Below are positions 37,387 to 46,673 of a stretch of DNA of 64,000 bases, in pieces (the stretch's first letter is position 1; the number at the start of each line of letters is the position of its first letter). Both the position numbers and the translations under genes were made by a program. This stretch comes from Ensifer canadensis (GTDB taxonomy: Bacteria > Pseudomonadota > Alphaproteobacteria > Rhizobiales > Rhizobiaceae). Location: the NCBI RefSeq assembly GCF_017488845.2, contig NZ_CP083373.1:434001-498000 (forward strand), in the 5' to 3' direction. The notes beneath the pieces are model-generated. The model had not been told where the DNA came from. It did not search any database and saw only the letters and a program-made list of their open reading frames with translations.

Positions 37387-39015
37387 ATGAAATTGATCGA
37401 CAGCAGACTCAGCGGGCTGATGATGGCCCTTGCGGCATCGACTTTCCTCGCCTGCACGATTGGAGCAAGCGCCCAAACGGCAACCCCGCCTGCATCTATC
37501 CTGACGCCGGACAAGGTCGAGACTCGCATCGGCACACTCGACTTCAAGGACGGCATGCCGAGCAAGGAAACCATCGAAAAGATCTATGACAATCTGGACT
37601 TCACGCACGGGTTCGAGGCGTTCGTGAACACTTTCCAGGGTGTCAGCATAGCGGCGCTTCACAAAGGCTTTCAGAGCGTCGGGGTGAAAGACAATGAAGT
37701 CCTCATTTTCTCCGATCTGATGGATTCCAAGTCACTATTCCTGACGGCTAACGCGGACACGATCTATTCCTTGGGAATGCTCGATCTCTCCAAGGGGCCG
37801 ATGGTGCTTGAGGTGGGACCCAAGATGTTGGGCGCTATCGACGACCAGTGGTTCCGCTGGGTTATTGATTTGGGCGCGCCCGGGGCTGATCGCGGTGAAG
37901 GCGGCAAGTATCTCATCCTGCCACCTGGCTACGAGGGTAACGTTCCCGAAGGGGGCTACTTTGTGGCCCGCGCCCGCACCAACTTCGTTATTTGGTTCGC
38001 TCGCGCGTTCATGGAAAACAACGATCCAAAGCCGGTGGTCGAACAGATCAAGAAAACACTTAAGGTCTATCCGTACCAAGCCGGCGGCTACGGCACGCCC
38101 GTTTCCGAATTCCTTGACGGTAAAACCAAACTCGGGCCGATCACCCCGCCGCCACCGACTGTTTTCCACGAAGGCAGTGGTGTGGTGATGAACACGATAC
38201 CGCCCAACGACTACTCCTATTACGAGTGGCTCAACGAAATCGTGCAACAGGAGCCTGCAACGGCGCTTGACGCCGAGTTGATGGGCCCGATCGCAGCCAT
38301 CGGCATCGTCAAAGGCAAACCCTTTGCGCCGGATGCGCGGATGAAGAAGATCCTCACCGAAGCCGTGGCGCTAGCCAACGCCACGTCGCGCACCTTGTTC
38401 ATGGCTCCTCGCGCTGAGGACTGGTACTATTACCCCGGTTCAAGTTGGGTGAACCAGTTGTTTGTCAGCGGCTACGAGTTCGAGACGCCGATTCCAGAAA
38501 TTACGCCAGAGGGCGCCAAGCCCTACCCGGCCACAGGGTACCGCTTGCTGGACTCCAGAACGTCCTTCTTCTACGGCGTCACCGGCATTACGCCAGGGAT
38601 GGCCATGCGCGTGCCGGGCATTGGCTCGCAGTACCTGTGGACGATCGTGGATGCAGACAAGCAGCCCTTCGACGGTGCCAAGACCTACAAGGTGACGCTG
38701 CCGAAGGACATTCCTTACGCCAATTTCTGGTCCTTTATTGCCTACGACAACCAGACGCGTTCGATGCTCGATACCCCCCAGCGCTACCCGCGCGCCGGCA
38801 GCCAGAGCTATCCTTCGCCCGCGGCCGAGGCAGCTGCCGACGGCACGACGACGGTCTGGTTCTCGCCGCAACAACCTGAAGGCGTCGCTCGGGGTAACTG
38901 GATCCAGACCGTGCCGGGCAAGGGGTTTATCCCGTGCCTGCGTCTCTACGGACCGCTCGAACCATTTTTCACGAAGGAATGGAGGCCCAGCGAAGTTGAA
39001 CTGGTGACCAAGTGA
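37387..39015 (+). CDS. Secreted DUF1254/DUF1214-domain protein
   Basis: A 542-residue protein from the ATG at 37387 after AGGGGAGAACGACC. The signal peptide LMMALAASTFLACTIGASAQ is cleaved at about residue 30. The mature protein has an N-terminal DUF1254 region (FEAFVNTFQGVSIAALHKGF, LTANADTIYSLGMLDLSKGP, FRWVIDLGAPGADRGEGGKY) and a C-terminal DUF1214 region (YDNQTRSMLDTPQRYP, DGTTTVWFSPQQPEGV, WIQTVPGKGFIPCLRLYGPL). Such proteins are periplasmic with unknown activity. A second secreted protein gene follows 92 bases later. Confidence 0.92.
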   Translation: MKLIDSRLSGLMMALAASTFLACTIGASAQTATPPASILTPDKVETRIGTLDFKDGMPSKETIEKIYDNLDFTHGFEAFVNTFQGVSIAALHKGFQSVGVKDNEVLIFSDLMDSKSLFLTANADTIYSLGMLDLSKGPMVLEVGPKMLGAIDDQWFRWVIDLGAPGADRGEGGKYLILPPGYEGNVPEGGYFVARARTNFVIWFARAFMENNDPKPVVEQIKKTLKVYPYQAGGYGTPVSEFLDGKTKLGPITPPPPTVFHEGSGVVMNTIPPNDYSYYEWLNEIVQQEPATALDAELMGPIAAIGIVKGKPFAPDARMKKILTEAVALANATSRTLFMAPRAEDWYYYPGSSWVNQLFVSGYEFETPIPEITPEGAKPYPATGYRLLDSRTSFFYGVTGITPGMAMRVPGIGSQYLWTIVDADKQPFDGAKTYKVTLPKDIPYANFWSFIAYDNQTRSMLDTPQRYPRAGSQSYPSPAAEAAADGTTTVWFSPQQPEGVARGNWIQTVPGKGFIPCLRLYGPLEPFFTKEWRPSEVELVTK

Positions 39016-39107
39016 CGGGACGCAGATCTCCAGTCGAGAGCTGAAGGATACCAGCTCTGCAGCAGTGGTGAAGGAAGCTTGCTCTCATTTCTAAGGAGAA
39101 TTTCAAT

Positions 39108-40037
39108 ATGAACATCAATCGCTTCGCAACCGTAGTAGCCTTTGCGGGAGGCCTTGCCATCGCGACGGGTGCGATCGCGCAAGACGTCGCCAAGAAACCA
39201 CACGTCCCGCTGGAAAAAACCATCGGCCATGTCACGCCGACTGGTCCGGTCCCATCGCTGGCGGTGATCAATTCGGATGGCGCTACGCTTGACGGTAGCA
39301 AATTGGTGCTGACGGGTGTGTCGAAGAACTCGATCGTCTTCGCCGACCGGCCCGTTCGCGCTGCAGGTCACGTAACCACCCAGCAGTTCATCATGCAGTG
39401 GGATGAAGGCAAGGACAACTTCGCCATCGACCCGCCAAATGCGACGGTTTCAATTCTTGGCGGCGACGGCTCGGATGTGAACGACGCCGTGGTTACGCTC
39501 AAGTCGCCGAAGCTGGAAGGAAATACGCTCACGTTCGACGTTGCCGTCCTGGAAGGCAGCCTGAACAATGCGAGCGGTCCAGCAGCTCTTTTCATTGACG
39601 CCTTCGCGTTTCGCGGACCGGGCGGCGGTGGATTCGCCCATGTGGGTGGCTACGGTGGCGCGGTTTGGCACGGTGGTGGATACGGCTACCACGGTGGCGC
39701 CTACTGGCACGCCCCGGTCTATCACGGCGCTTGGTATGGCGCTGGCGCCGTCGCGGGGGCAGCTGTTGCCGGGGCTGCTGTTGGCGCAGCCGTAGGTGCT
39801 GCTGCTGCGCCCTATTACCCACCCCGGCGTGTGGCTACTATCCCTATCCGCCCTGCTACTGATGCAATTGAAAAGTGGTCCATTCATGAAGCCCTGTGCC
39901 GCCGAGTCGCCGACGGCACAGGATCTCCCTCCCAGGTCCGATCCCATACGCACGCTTTCCAAGGCCGATTAGAAAAAACACATCGAGGCCACAATCACAT
40001 CAAGGAGCTTGCCTCCGCCTCGGAGCAAGCCCAATGA
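39108..40037 (+). CDS. Secreted Gly/His/Tyr-rich protein with frameshifted C-terminus
   Basis: The signal peptide FAGGLAIATGAIAQ is followed by a beta-rich domain (LTGVSKNSIVFADRPVRAAG, FAIDPPNATVSILGGDGSDV, VVTLKSPKLEGNTLTFDVAV, ALFIDAFAF). A Gly/His/Tyr-rich stretch and an Ala/Gly-rich hydrophobic segment follow. After APYYPP (about 39826) the usual ending of this family, ACGYYPYPPCY, is in another frame and ends at 39862. In the current frame 60 unrelated residues follow to 40037. A one-base indel near 39826 explains it. The protein was probably about 250 residues long. Confidence 0.8.
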   Translation: MNINRFATVVAFAGGLAIATGAIAQDVAKKPHVPLEKTIGHVTPTGPVPSLAVINSDGATLDGSKLVLTGVSKNSIVFADRPVRAAGHVTTQQFIMQWDEGKDNFAIDPPNATVSILGGDGSDVNDAVVTLKSPKLEGNTLTFDVAVLEGSLNNASGPAALFIDAFAFRGPGGGGFAHVGGYGGAVWHGGGYGYHGGAYWHAPVYHGAWYGAGAVAGAAVAGAAVGAAVGAAAAPYYPPRRVATIPIRPATDAIEKWSIHEALCRRVADGTGSPSQVRSHTHAFQGRLEKTHRGHNHIKELASASEQAQ

Positions 40038-40213
40038 CCATGCCGCTGCATCGCAGCGCCAGACTTATCACCGCGGGCAGATTGCTCTCGCTGCCGCGAT
40101 CGTGCTTGGAAATCGCTGCCACACCAAAAGTCCTTGCCAAGCGAAAGCCATCCAAACATGCGCCCCTGAGGGCGGATGAGTGATGGGTCGGCAGTTCGAA
40201 TCCTATCAAGGCG

Positions 40214-41236
40214 TCAGTACTTCTTTTTGCGAACGATCTTGTTGCCGCGTGGTCCGCTGACGACAGGTGTTCTGTCACGGTTTTCAGAAACAAGACTTCG
40301 CCAGCGTTCAAGGCGGTCGGCGGCCAAAGTGCCGCTTTTGACAGCTGCCTGAACCGCGCAGCCCGGTTCATTCGCATGGGTACAATCGCGAAATCGGCAA
40401 GCCGGTGCCAGTTCCTTTATGTCGGAAAAAAGCGTGTCGATCCCGTCGGTGATATCGCTGACGTAAAGTGTTCTTATTCCCGGCGTGTCTATGACCCAGC
40501 CGCCGCCCGGAATAGGATGCAGCGAGCGCGCGGTCGTGGTGTGACGGCCTTGCGCGTCATGTTCGCGAATAGTCCCGGTTTTCTGCTTTGCGTCAGATGC
40601 AGGTCTGGTCAGCGTGTTTACCAACGTCGACTTTCCTACTCCGGACGATCCCACCAGGGCGATCGTTTGGCCAACGCCGCACCAGGAACTCAAAAAGGAG
40701 CTTGCATCGGCAGAGCGCCCATTCAGGGCGACCACAGGTAGGTCACGCTGTAAAGCCTCGGCTTTGGCCTGAAATATGCCAACGTCGTCCGCAGTGTCAG
40801 CCTTGGTCAACACGATGACCGGTTTGCTGCCCGCCTCGTTGGCCATGATTAGGTAACGTTCTAGCCGGTCAATATTGAAATCGGCGTTGCACGACGTCAC
40901 GATCAACAGTGTGTCGATGTTGGCAGCAACAAGTTGTTGGCCACGTCCGACTTCCGGGCGTCGCTTAAACACGGTTTTCCGGTCAAGCCGGCGGACAAGC
41001 ATGTGGGACCGGGGATCGGCAAGCACCCAGTCGCCCACCGCGAAGTCAGCCGTACTGGCGTGGGCTGGTAGCTCTAGCCTGTCTGACCCCGTGGCGCCCA
41101 TCGCCTCGATGCGTGCCCGGTGCACCGACGCGACGCGCTTGGGTACGAGGTCAGCTTCAGTGGGCTTTACCTGATCTGCAAAAAAGTCAGACCAACCAAG
41201 CAATTCCAACGCTGAGCGGAGGCAGGAGTTCGTCAA
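40214..41236 (-). CDS. rsgA: Ribosome small-subunit-dependent GTPase A
   Basis: A 340-residue circularly permuted GTPase that assists 30S maturation. An N-terminal OB-fold (about 35-95) is followed by the G4 motif LTKAD (143-147), the G1 motif GSSGVGKS (196-203), and G3 DTPG (250-253). The C-terminal zinc finger uses Cys280, Cys285, His287 and Cys293 (CRFRDCTHANEPGC). The family's terminal basic tail is RKKKY. The order G4-G1-G3 confirms the permutation. This copy lies in accessory DNA; rhizobia often have an additional YjeQ-like gene, so it may not be the only one. Confidence 0.94.
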   Translation of the reverse strand: MTNSCLRSALELLGWSDFFADQVKPTEADLVPKRVASVHRARIEAMGATGSDRLELPAHASTADFAVGDWVLADPRSHMLVRRLDRKTVFKRRPEVGRGQQLVAANIDTLLIVTSCNADFNIDRLERYLIMANEAGSKPVIVLTKADTADDVGIFQAKAEALQRDLPVVALNGRSADASSFLSSWCGVGQTIALVGSSGVGKSTLVNTLTRPASDAKQKTGTIREHDAQGRHTTTARSLHPIPGGGWVIDTPGIRTLYVSDITDGIDTLFSDIKELAPACRFRDCTHANEPGCAVQAAVKSGTLAADRLERWRSLVSENRDRTPVVSGPRGNKIVRKKKY

Positions 41237-41254
41237 ATTTTGCTTCGCCTTTGA

Positions 41255-41440
41255 TTATGCAAGCTTCTTGTGTTGAGGATCTCGCTTTGGCAAAGAATTT
41301 GCGTAAGCAGCAGCCTCGCCCGAGTAGGGGAAATGGTCGCCTAACTGACGGTCACCGTCATAAACTTTGAAGGTTGGCCCATCGACTTCGACGATTTTAT
41401 ACCCATTCACGTATTCAAACTTTGGCGTTTTCCAACCCAT
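41255..41440 (-). CDS. Small hypothetical protein (61 aa)
   Basis: The ATG at 41440 follows GGAGAGC. The product starts MGWKTPKFEYVNGYKIVEVD and continues GPTFKVYDGDRQLGDHFPYS and GEAAAYANSLPKRD. It is a compact soluble protein with no signal or membrane segment. The frame is open further upstream, but the ribosome binding site supports this start. It lies 18 bases upstream of rsgA on the same strand, but function is unknown. Confidence 0.6.
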   Translation of the reverse strand: MGWKTPKFEYVNGYKIVEVDGPTFKVYDGDRQLGDHFPYSGEAAAYANSLPKRDPQHKKLA

Positions 41441-41699
41441 AAATGCTCTCCAGTGTCGGTCCAGCGTTTCCAAACTCTGAAAATGATGTCCGGCTGTCAT
41501 ACTTCGCAATCTATCGCAATATCACATGCCTGCACAAAAGACGAACTCGCCAACGCTGGTTCGTATCCCATCAAGAGCGTGCCGCCATCACATATGTCGC
41601 GGTGCATTTCCCGAACGCCACCGACGTCACCCCCGCGCGAAGGACTGACTGTTTGTTGATAGCGGCGGGAGTAGCAAACTACTTCGATGTTATCCGGAC

Positions 41700-41969
41700 A
41701 TGTGTCTCACCAACTGGGCCGTGATGGCCCGCAGCCGTCAGCCGCGGGCCGGGCAGTTCACTCTCGGGGACTGGAGCCGGCCGGGGGACCTTGCACAGGT
41801 CTTGCCCTTCGTGCGGGATCGCTTTCGACTGGACTATGTCGATCCGGCAGAAGTCATCCGGACTACAGGCGCGTTCCACGAATATCCCAACTGCGATCGC
41901 GAGCCGCTGCCGCGCTGGTCGTTCGGGCGTGTCACCCTGCTGGGAGATGCGGCCCACCCCAGCACCTGA
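41700..41969 (+). pseudogene. FAD-dependent monooxygenase fragment
   Basis: The frame encodes NWAVMARS, GDWSRPGDLAQVLPFVRDRF, EVIRTTGAFHEYPNCDREPL and LPRWSFGRVTLLGDAAHPST before a stop. This is the middle of a salicylate hydroxylase/UbiH-type flavoprotein, including the conserved GDAAHP motif that binds FAD ribityl. The N-terminal Rossmann domain and the C-terminal half after GDAAHP are absent. At about 41959 it is joined directly to a HipA fragment. Confidence 0.78.
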
Positions 41970-42298
41970 AGAACTGGTCGCTAACCTATCCTGATCGCCG
42001 CACCCCTGCGCTCTCGCCAGCGTATGACTTGTTGTCGACTATCCCTTACATCGAGGGGGAAGATACGGCGGCGCTCAATTTCTCCCGCACAAAAAAGATG
42101 GCGGCACTGTCGAAAGACGAGCTGGCGCATCTGGCTGCGAAAGCGGAGCTTTCCGAAAAGCTGGTGATCGACACGTCGCGCGAGACGGTTGAACGTTTTA
42201 GGGCGGAAAAGAAGAACCTGCCGATGGCCGCCAAGGTCGCCGACGCAATCGATAGGCACGCTCCGACGGTCGAGCTGTATCGTGAGTTCGCGAAGTAG
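41959..42298 (+). pseudogene. hipA: HipA-type toxin kinase, C-terminal fragment
   Basis: Starting in another frame at about 41965 the sequence reads HLKNWSLTYPDRRTPALSPA, YDLLSTIPYIEGEDTAALNF, then KKMAALSKDELAHLAAKAEL and an end at 42298. HLKNWS..Y.D...P.LSPAYDL is the conserved C-terminal motif of HipA Ser/Thr kinases, with the catalytic-loop Asp in NGDAHLKN partially lost at the junction. The N-terminal two thirds is missing and no HipB is nearby. The result is a nonfunctional fragment fused to a monooxygenase fragment. Confidence 0.78.
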
Positions 42299-42568
42299 TG
42301 CCTTGCGCTCGGCATTCAACTTGTCAAGCCATGCTGTATATTCAAGGCTTTGTCACCCGTAGACCTCCAGATCCAGTGTTGATCGCACTTGCGCTACCGC
42401 CGTTCCATTCGGCCGCCCGGCGCGTGAGTGCGGCAATTGAACTTTGAGAGAAGGGTGGAAAATGGCCTCAAATTCCGCCTCGATCAGCTTTCGTGGGCGA
42501 CGACAAGCACGTCAGGGTCTTCTGGCGCTGCCGGCCGATGCATCGCCGGATCCGGAACCGGTGATATA

Positions 42569-44650
42569 TTAGGGGCCGACAGGTGCCTTGGCCGCCAGCT
42601 CGGCGGCTTTGCTCATGTTGAGCGCTTGCTGCGCACCGGCGGCTTCATCGCTTCCCCCCGTAACATGGACGGTTGGAACCGCGATCTTGATGCCGTTCTC
42701 ATCGAAAGCCTTCTTGATCATCATGAAAGCGCGTCGCTTTATGGTGAACTGCGCACCCGGTTTGGTCATCAGCTTCATTCTGAGCACGATCGCGAAGTCG
42801 CCGAAGCTGTCGACGCCCTGCATCTTCAAAGGCTGAAGCGTGTCGGCAGCGAACTCCGGGTCCGCAGCCAGCTCCTGACCGACCTTCTTGATGAGCCTAC
42901 GAGCGAGATCTACGTCGGAATCGTAGGTGACATTGAGAGTCATCTTGTCGATCACCCAGTCGCGGCTCATGTTCTGAACGGCTCCCAGCTCGCCGAACGG
43001 CACTGTGAAGATTGGGCCACGGTGATGCCGCAGCCTGACCGACCGCAGGCTGAACGATTCGACGGTGCCCTTGTAGCTGCCGCTCTGGATGTATTCACCG
43101 ACACGGAAGGCATCGTCGAGCATATAGAAAACGCCACTCAGGACGTCCTTAACCAGCGTCTGCGAACCGAAACCGATGGCGACGCCGAAAATGCCCGCGC
43201 CGGCGATCAACGGTGCGATCTGCACGCCCAGTCCGGACAGGATCGTCAGTACGGTGACGACGCCGATGAAGACAGCGAGCACGTTGCGGAATATTGGCAG
43301 CAGCGTGCGCAGCCGCGCGCCGCGGGCGAGTTCATCGGCATTGGAACCGTCCTTTGGCCCAAGCTCCATCCGATATGCGATCAACGCCTTTGACAGCTGC
43401 CAAAGCAGGTCGGCGACCAGGAGAATGATGATGCCGTTGGACAGTCCGGATATCACGATCGCGCCAGTTTCGCTGCCGGCGAGGGCCGCAGCTCTGATCC
43501 GCCAGACATAGGCGAGCCATGCGACCGCCGCGGCAATCACCACTGCCCTGGCGCCCCTGACGATGAGCACGTTCAGCATGACGCCGACGGCCCCGGTACG
43601 CGTGATCCTGTTTGCGAAGGCTTGCGCCACATCGCCCACACCGCGCACCAGGGCCGGCAAGAGCAGCGAATAGATGCCTAGCCACATTAGTCCCAGCAAT
43701 CCCGCTACCCAAGCCGACCAAAGCACGACGAGGTAGAGGGTGAGCAGTGACTTGGCGACGAGTGAAGCCGGCTTGCCGGGTCGCCGCCAGACGACTTCGA
43801 CTGCCGTCGCCAGAATGCCCAGCCCGATCAGAAAGGCAGCGAGCCGGGTCACCTCGATGGAGAAGCCCAGGTCGGGCATGAGGCTGACGAAGGTCCAGCC
43901 GAACAGCAGAAAGCCGGCAATGAGGCTGATCCGCCAAAGCCAGAAACGAGCAACCGCATCGCTTTCAAAAGCTGCCGTCGGCTGATCGGCCTTGGCGCTG
44001 GCGCCGCCCAAGGCAAACAGCAACTTGGGGATTGCCCGAACGACCCGAAACACGATGAAGGCTAGAAGCAGTGTGAGGATGATCTTACGCAGCAAGGGCG
44101 GCCATTCGAACGCCAGGAACGAGCCGACGCTGGCCAGGGCAAATGTCAGCAACGCAGCGATCTCCTCCAGGATTTGCTGTCCGGCGTCCTCTCCTGCGCC
44201 GGGTTTGTGTGCCCGGGCAAAGGCCCTCCGTATCAGCCACTCGGCGCCGAAGCCAACGGCAATCAGCACGGCCAATATGCCGACCACCAGCCCGGGCCTG
44301 TCCGAGTTCACGTCGCGCGAGACAACAGCGGCCGCGCTTGCCAGTTCCTCCGGTATCCGGGGGACTGCATCCAAAAGTCCACCGATGCGAGCGCGGACGG
44401 CGGCCTCCCAGCTCGAAATGCCCTCTACGAGCGACCTGGAAGGCGTCTCCGCGGCAGTCGCAGGGATCTTTCCCTCGAGCCATGTCTTCACCTGCGGATC
44501 AGAGAGCAGATCGAGGAACTGTTGTGCCTTTTCGGGTGGCACGCCCACGGGAACCTGCTGGGCCCAGCAGGTTCCAAGCAGCATCCAAAAGAGGATCGGA
44601 GCGACGGCAAACAGCAGAAAACCGATTCGAGTGGGTAGTGCGGTAGTCAT
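42569..44650 (-). CDS. Large MscS-family mechanosensitive channel
   Basis: A 693-residue membrane protein. The signal peptide is followed by a periplasmic N-terminus (residues 25-125), and about ten further membrane segments start near GLVVGILAVLIAVGFGAEWL. The C-terminal MscS domain includes FGVAIGFGSQTLVKDVLSGV (pore helix TM3), FYMLDDAFRVGEYIQSG and a beta/cytoplasmic domain with TVESFSLRSVRLRHHRG and VPFGELGAVQN. It should act as a tension-gated safety valve in the inner membrane. Length is between MscS and MscK. The gene stands alone. Confidence 0.92.
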   Translation of the reverse strand: MTTALPTRIGFLLFAVAPILFWMLLGTCWAQQVPVGVPPEKAQQFLDLLSDPQVKTWLEGKIPATAAETPSRSLVEGISSWEAAVRARIGGLLDAVPRIPEELASAAAVVSRDVNSDRPGLVVGILAVLIAVGFGAEWLIRRAFARAHKPGAGEDAGQQILEEIAALLTFALASVGSFLAFEWPPLLRKIILTLLLAFIVFRVVRAIPKLLFALGGASAKADQPTAAFESDAVARFWLWRISLIAGFLLFGWTFVSLMPDLGFSIEVTRLAAFLIGLGILATAVEVVWRRPGKPASLVAKSLLTLYLVVLWSAWVAGLLGLMWLGIYSLLLPALVRGVGDVAQAFANRITRTGAVGVMLNVLIVRGARAVVIAAAVAWLAYVWRIRAAALAGSETGAIVISGLSNGIIILLVADLLWQLSKALIAYRMELGPKDGSNADELARGARLRTLLPIFRNVLAVFIGVVTVLTILSGLGVQIAPLIAGAGIFGVAIGFGSQTLVKDVLSGVFYMLDDAFRVGEYIQSGSYKGTVESFSLRSVRLRHHRGPIFTVPFGELGAVQNMSRDWVIDKMTLNVTYDSDVDLARRLIKKVGQELAADPEFAADTLQPLKMQGVDSFGDFAIVLRMKLMTKPGAQFTIKRRAFMMIKKAFDENGIKIAVPTVHVTGGSDEAAGAQQALNMSKAAELAAKAPVGP

Positions 44651-44847
44651 GGCGCGCTCCGGATTAATTCCTGGCGGACAGCGCGACCAGATTTACACGC
44701 CATCAAACCAACCGTTTAGGCTCGACCGCGCGGCGAACTCTGCGCTCTATCCGTCTACCTATTGGGACGGTATCATAAAGTTGGGGAAGGCCGGGCCGCA
44801 CCCACTCCGGCCCTTCCTCGATCAGGGCCGCGTCATCCGTTGTGGTT

Positions 44848-45195
44848 TCAGTCGCCATCACGGTCGTCATCGTGGGGGTCGTCGTCATCGTCGAACTTGT
44901 CATGAGAAGGATCGATGACGGGGACCAGGAAGACATGCCGACCCTCGTCATCCGACTCCTCACCTGACGGAATAGCTGCCGCTCGGCTTGTCTGCCAGAT
45001 CTCCGTCTCCTCAGGGGTAGCCATCCGCACATGGATCTCCGAGACACCATCCCAGAGCGCACGACCCTTATTCTGCAGGACAATCAGGTCCCGCAGGAAT
45101 CCCCGGTCTGCCAGCTGTGCTTTCGCTTCAATGTCGTTGGCGGCGTCAAAAGCGGCGATGCCGCGTCCTGAAATCTCGGCGACGTATACGGTCAT
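44848..45195 (-). CDS. Conserved-type hypothetical protein with acidic tail (115 aa)
   Basis: I start it at the ATG at 45195 because AGGGG lies eight bases upstream; a GTG at 45204 would add three residues. The body is MTVYVAEISGRGIAAFDAAN and DIEAKAQLADRGFLRDLIVL, then EIHVRMATPEETEIWQTSRA. The tail is a cluster of Asp residues (FDDDDDPHDDDRDGD). Small soluble protein of unknown function; the acidic tail may bind metal or basic partners. Confidence 0.65.
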   Translation of the reverse strand: MTVYVAEISGRGIAAFDAANDIEAKAQLADRGFLRDLIVLQNKGRALWDGVSEIHVRMATPEETEIWQTSRAAAIPSGEESDDEGRHVFLVPVIDPSHDKFDDDDDPHDDDRDGD

Positions 45196-45719
45196 TTCGG
45201 ACACCCCTTATTCTCACACCGGCATCCCGACGTTCTCCTGGATATCTTGAACTCATCCGTGTAGTGTGTTGACGGCACAAGCCAACTGAATAGCGTACAC
45301 ACGCGTTGTTCCGATTGTCAATCGGCCGCGATTGGGACCTGGATCGGCCTTCTCGCCGAGAACCACATCTTCGATTTATATACCTCACAGATAGAAAATT
45401 GGGCGCCTCGTCCCTATTTCACTCCAGACCAAATCTTGCTGAGGTTCAGCTTGCGTTGAGAGGCCCGGACATGGGAGGCCGAAAGGGGAGACGAGTTGGT
45501 GGATGCAAGAAATCCGGAACCGTGGGGCACCTTGGTGATTGCGGATGGCGTATGCGGGCCTAGCTTCTTGACGGCGCTTTCATCCGATATGTGCCAGAAC
45601 GCGATCTCGCTGCCCATATCCTTCACAAGTCTCGATGATTGCGGCCTCCTGGTCCCTTGCAACCAACTGGCTGCGCGCTGAGCTCTAATGCCATCGGGTC
45701 GACGCCGGGTTTGGAGCAC
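45196..45719. other. No gene recognised; probable decayed sequence
   Basis: About 520 bases without an identifiable gene. Because the next segment is a degraded oxidoreductase gene whose N-terminal FAD-binding part is missing, this stretch may hold its unrecognisable 5' end. Confidence 0.4.
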
Positions 45720-46412
45720 CTAAAACCGCGCAGGTCGATGTGCGGGCATTCGGTCGTCTCGCTGGGCGACGATGGTGTCTTGAACGTTGCGTCTGACAAG
45801 GGCGTTGCCACATTTGCGGGCCCGCCGCATCCTGGTTTCTACCGGCGCGCGTGAGACGCCGCGCTCGGCGAAGCTAGTATCCGGCGATCGGCCAGTGGGT
45901 ATCGTCACAACAGGCACCCTGCGGTCCTATGTCACATTCTATGGCCTCATGCCGTTCAGTCGCCCATTGATCGTCGGCTCAGAATTGGTGTCGCTGTTTC
46001 CTGCGATGGAATTCTGTTTACCGGGCGCTTCACGCCGGAGGCCGCGCTTTTCCTGCAGGCTTCGATCGGAGTTGCTGCGGGTAGTGCCGGGCCGGCCGTT
46101 GACCAGGACGGTCGCACGGACAACCCACTCTACTTCGCCAGCGGCAACGTATTGCGCGCCGTGGAGACTTGCAGTTGGGCTTTCCGCGAAGGGACAGTCG
46201 TGGGGGCGGCGATTGCGCTAGACCTGGACAGGGGAGGGGAGGCCGGACCACCGGTTGCTCTCACCTTCGATCCGCCGGCGAAGCTGGTGGTGCCGCAGAT
46301 CTCGCGACGCGTCGAGCCGAACGTGTCCGCCTTCCGTCAATTCCAGCTACGCTTCAATCGACGCTGTCGCGGTGTCGTGTCACTCGAACTCGATGGCCGC
46401 AAGGTGTGGTGA
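45720..46412 (+). pseudogene. FAD/NAD(P)-dependent oxidoreductase remnant (multiple frameshifts)
   Basis: Segments in different frames together match one pyridine-nucleotide oxidoreductase. They are VDVRAFGRL and SLGDDGVLNVASDKGVATF (about 45736-45810), then ARRILVSTGARETPRSAKLV and GDRPVGIVTTGTLRSYVTFYGLMPF in one open run (about 45823-45960), and finally FTGRFTPEAALFLQASIGVA, GRTDNPLYFASGNVLRAVETC and WAFREGTVVGAAIALDLD in a third frame to 46412. A stretch between about 46000 and 46020 has been deleted. It lies directly upstream of a glycerol-kinase start, the order found in rhizobial glycerol operons. Confidence 0.78.
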
Positions 46413-46514
46413 AAGGCCCAGCTTTGGATGCCGGAACGACGGGTCCCAGTACCTATTCCGGACGCTGCACGCCAAGCGCAGGCAGTCCATTTTCGCTTTC
46501 GGGAGGATTAAGGA

Positions 46515-46610
46515 ATGCGCGTTGCGGCCATAGACCAGGGCACGACATCGACCCGATGCCTTGTGGGTCAGCACGGCGGCGAAGCACGCCAACTGCATTC
46601 TTACAACATA
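46515..46610 (+). pseudogene. Glycerol kinase, N-terminal fragment only
   Basis: The ATG at 46515 follows AGGATTAAGG and reads MRVAAIDQGTTSTRCLV, then GGEARQLHSY, the phosphate-binding start of FGGY kinases such as glycerol kinase. After about 30 codons the homology stops and the frame runs into sequence antisense to the next gene. Only the first strand-turn of the kinase remains, so it is not functional. Confidence 0.8.
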
Positions 46611-46673
46611 AACATGCAAATTGAAGTCACCGCGCCACGTCTTACGCGAACCCCTGACCACTCGAGGCCTGAA

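Noticed and set aside
40193..40203. AGTTCGAATCCT, another T-loop-like sequence
   Set aside because: No matching stems; it lies next to the rsgA stop codon and cannot fold as a tRNA.
42428..43393. Long plus-strand open frame of 321 codons
   Set aside because: It is antisense to the MscS channel gene, has no domain or ribosome binding site, and reflects codon bias of the real gene.
45414..45719. Minus-strand open frame of 101 codons
   Set aside because: No family features or start signal; the area is probably decayed oxidoreductase sequence.
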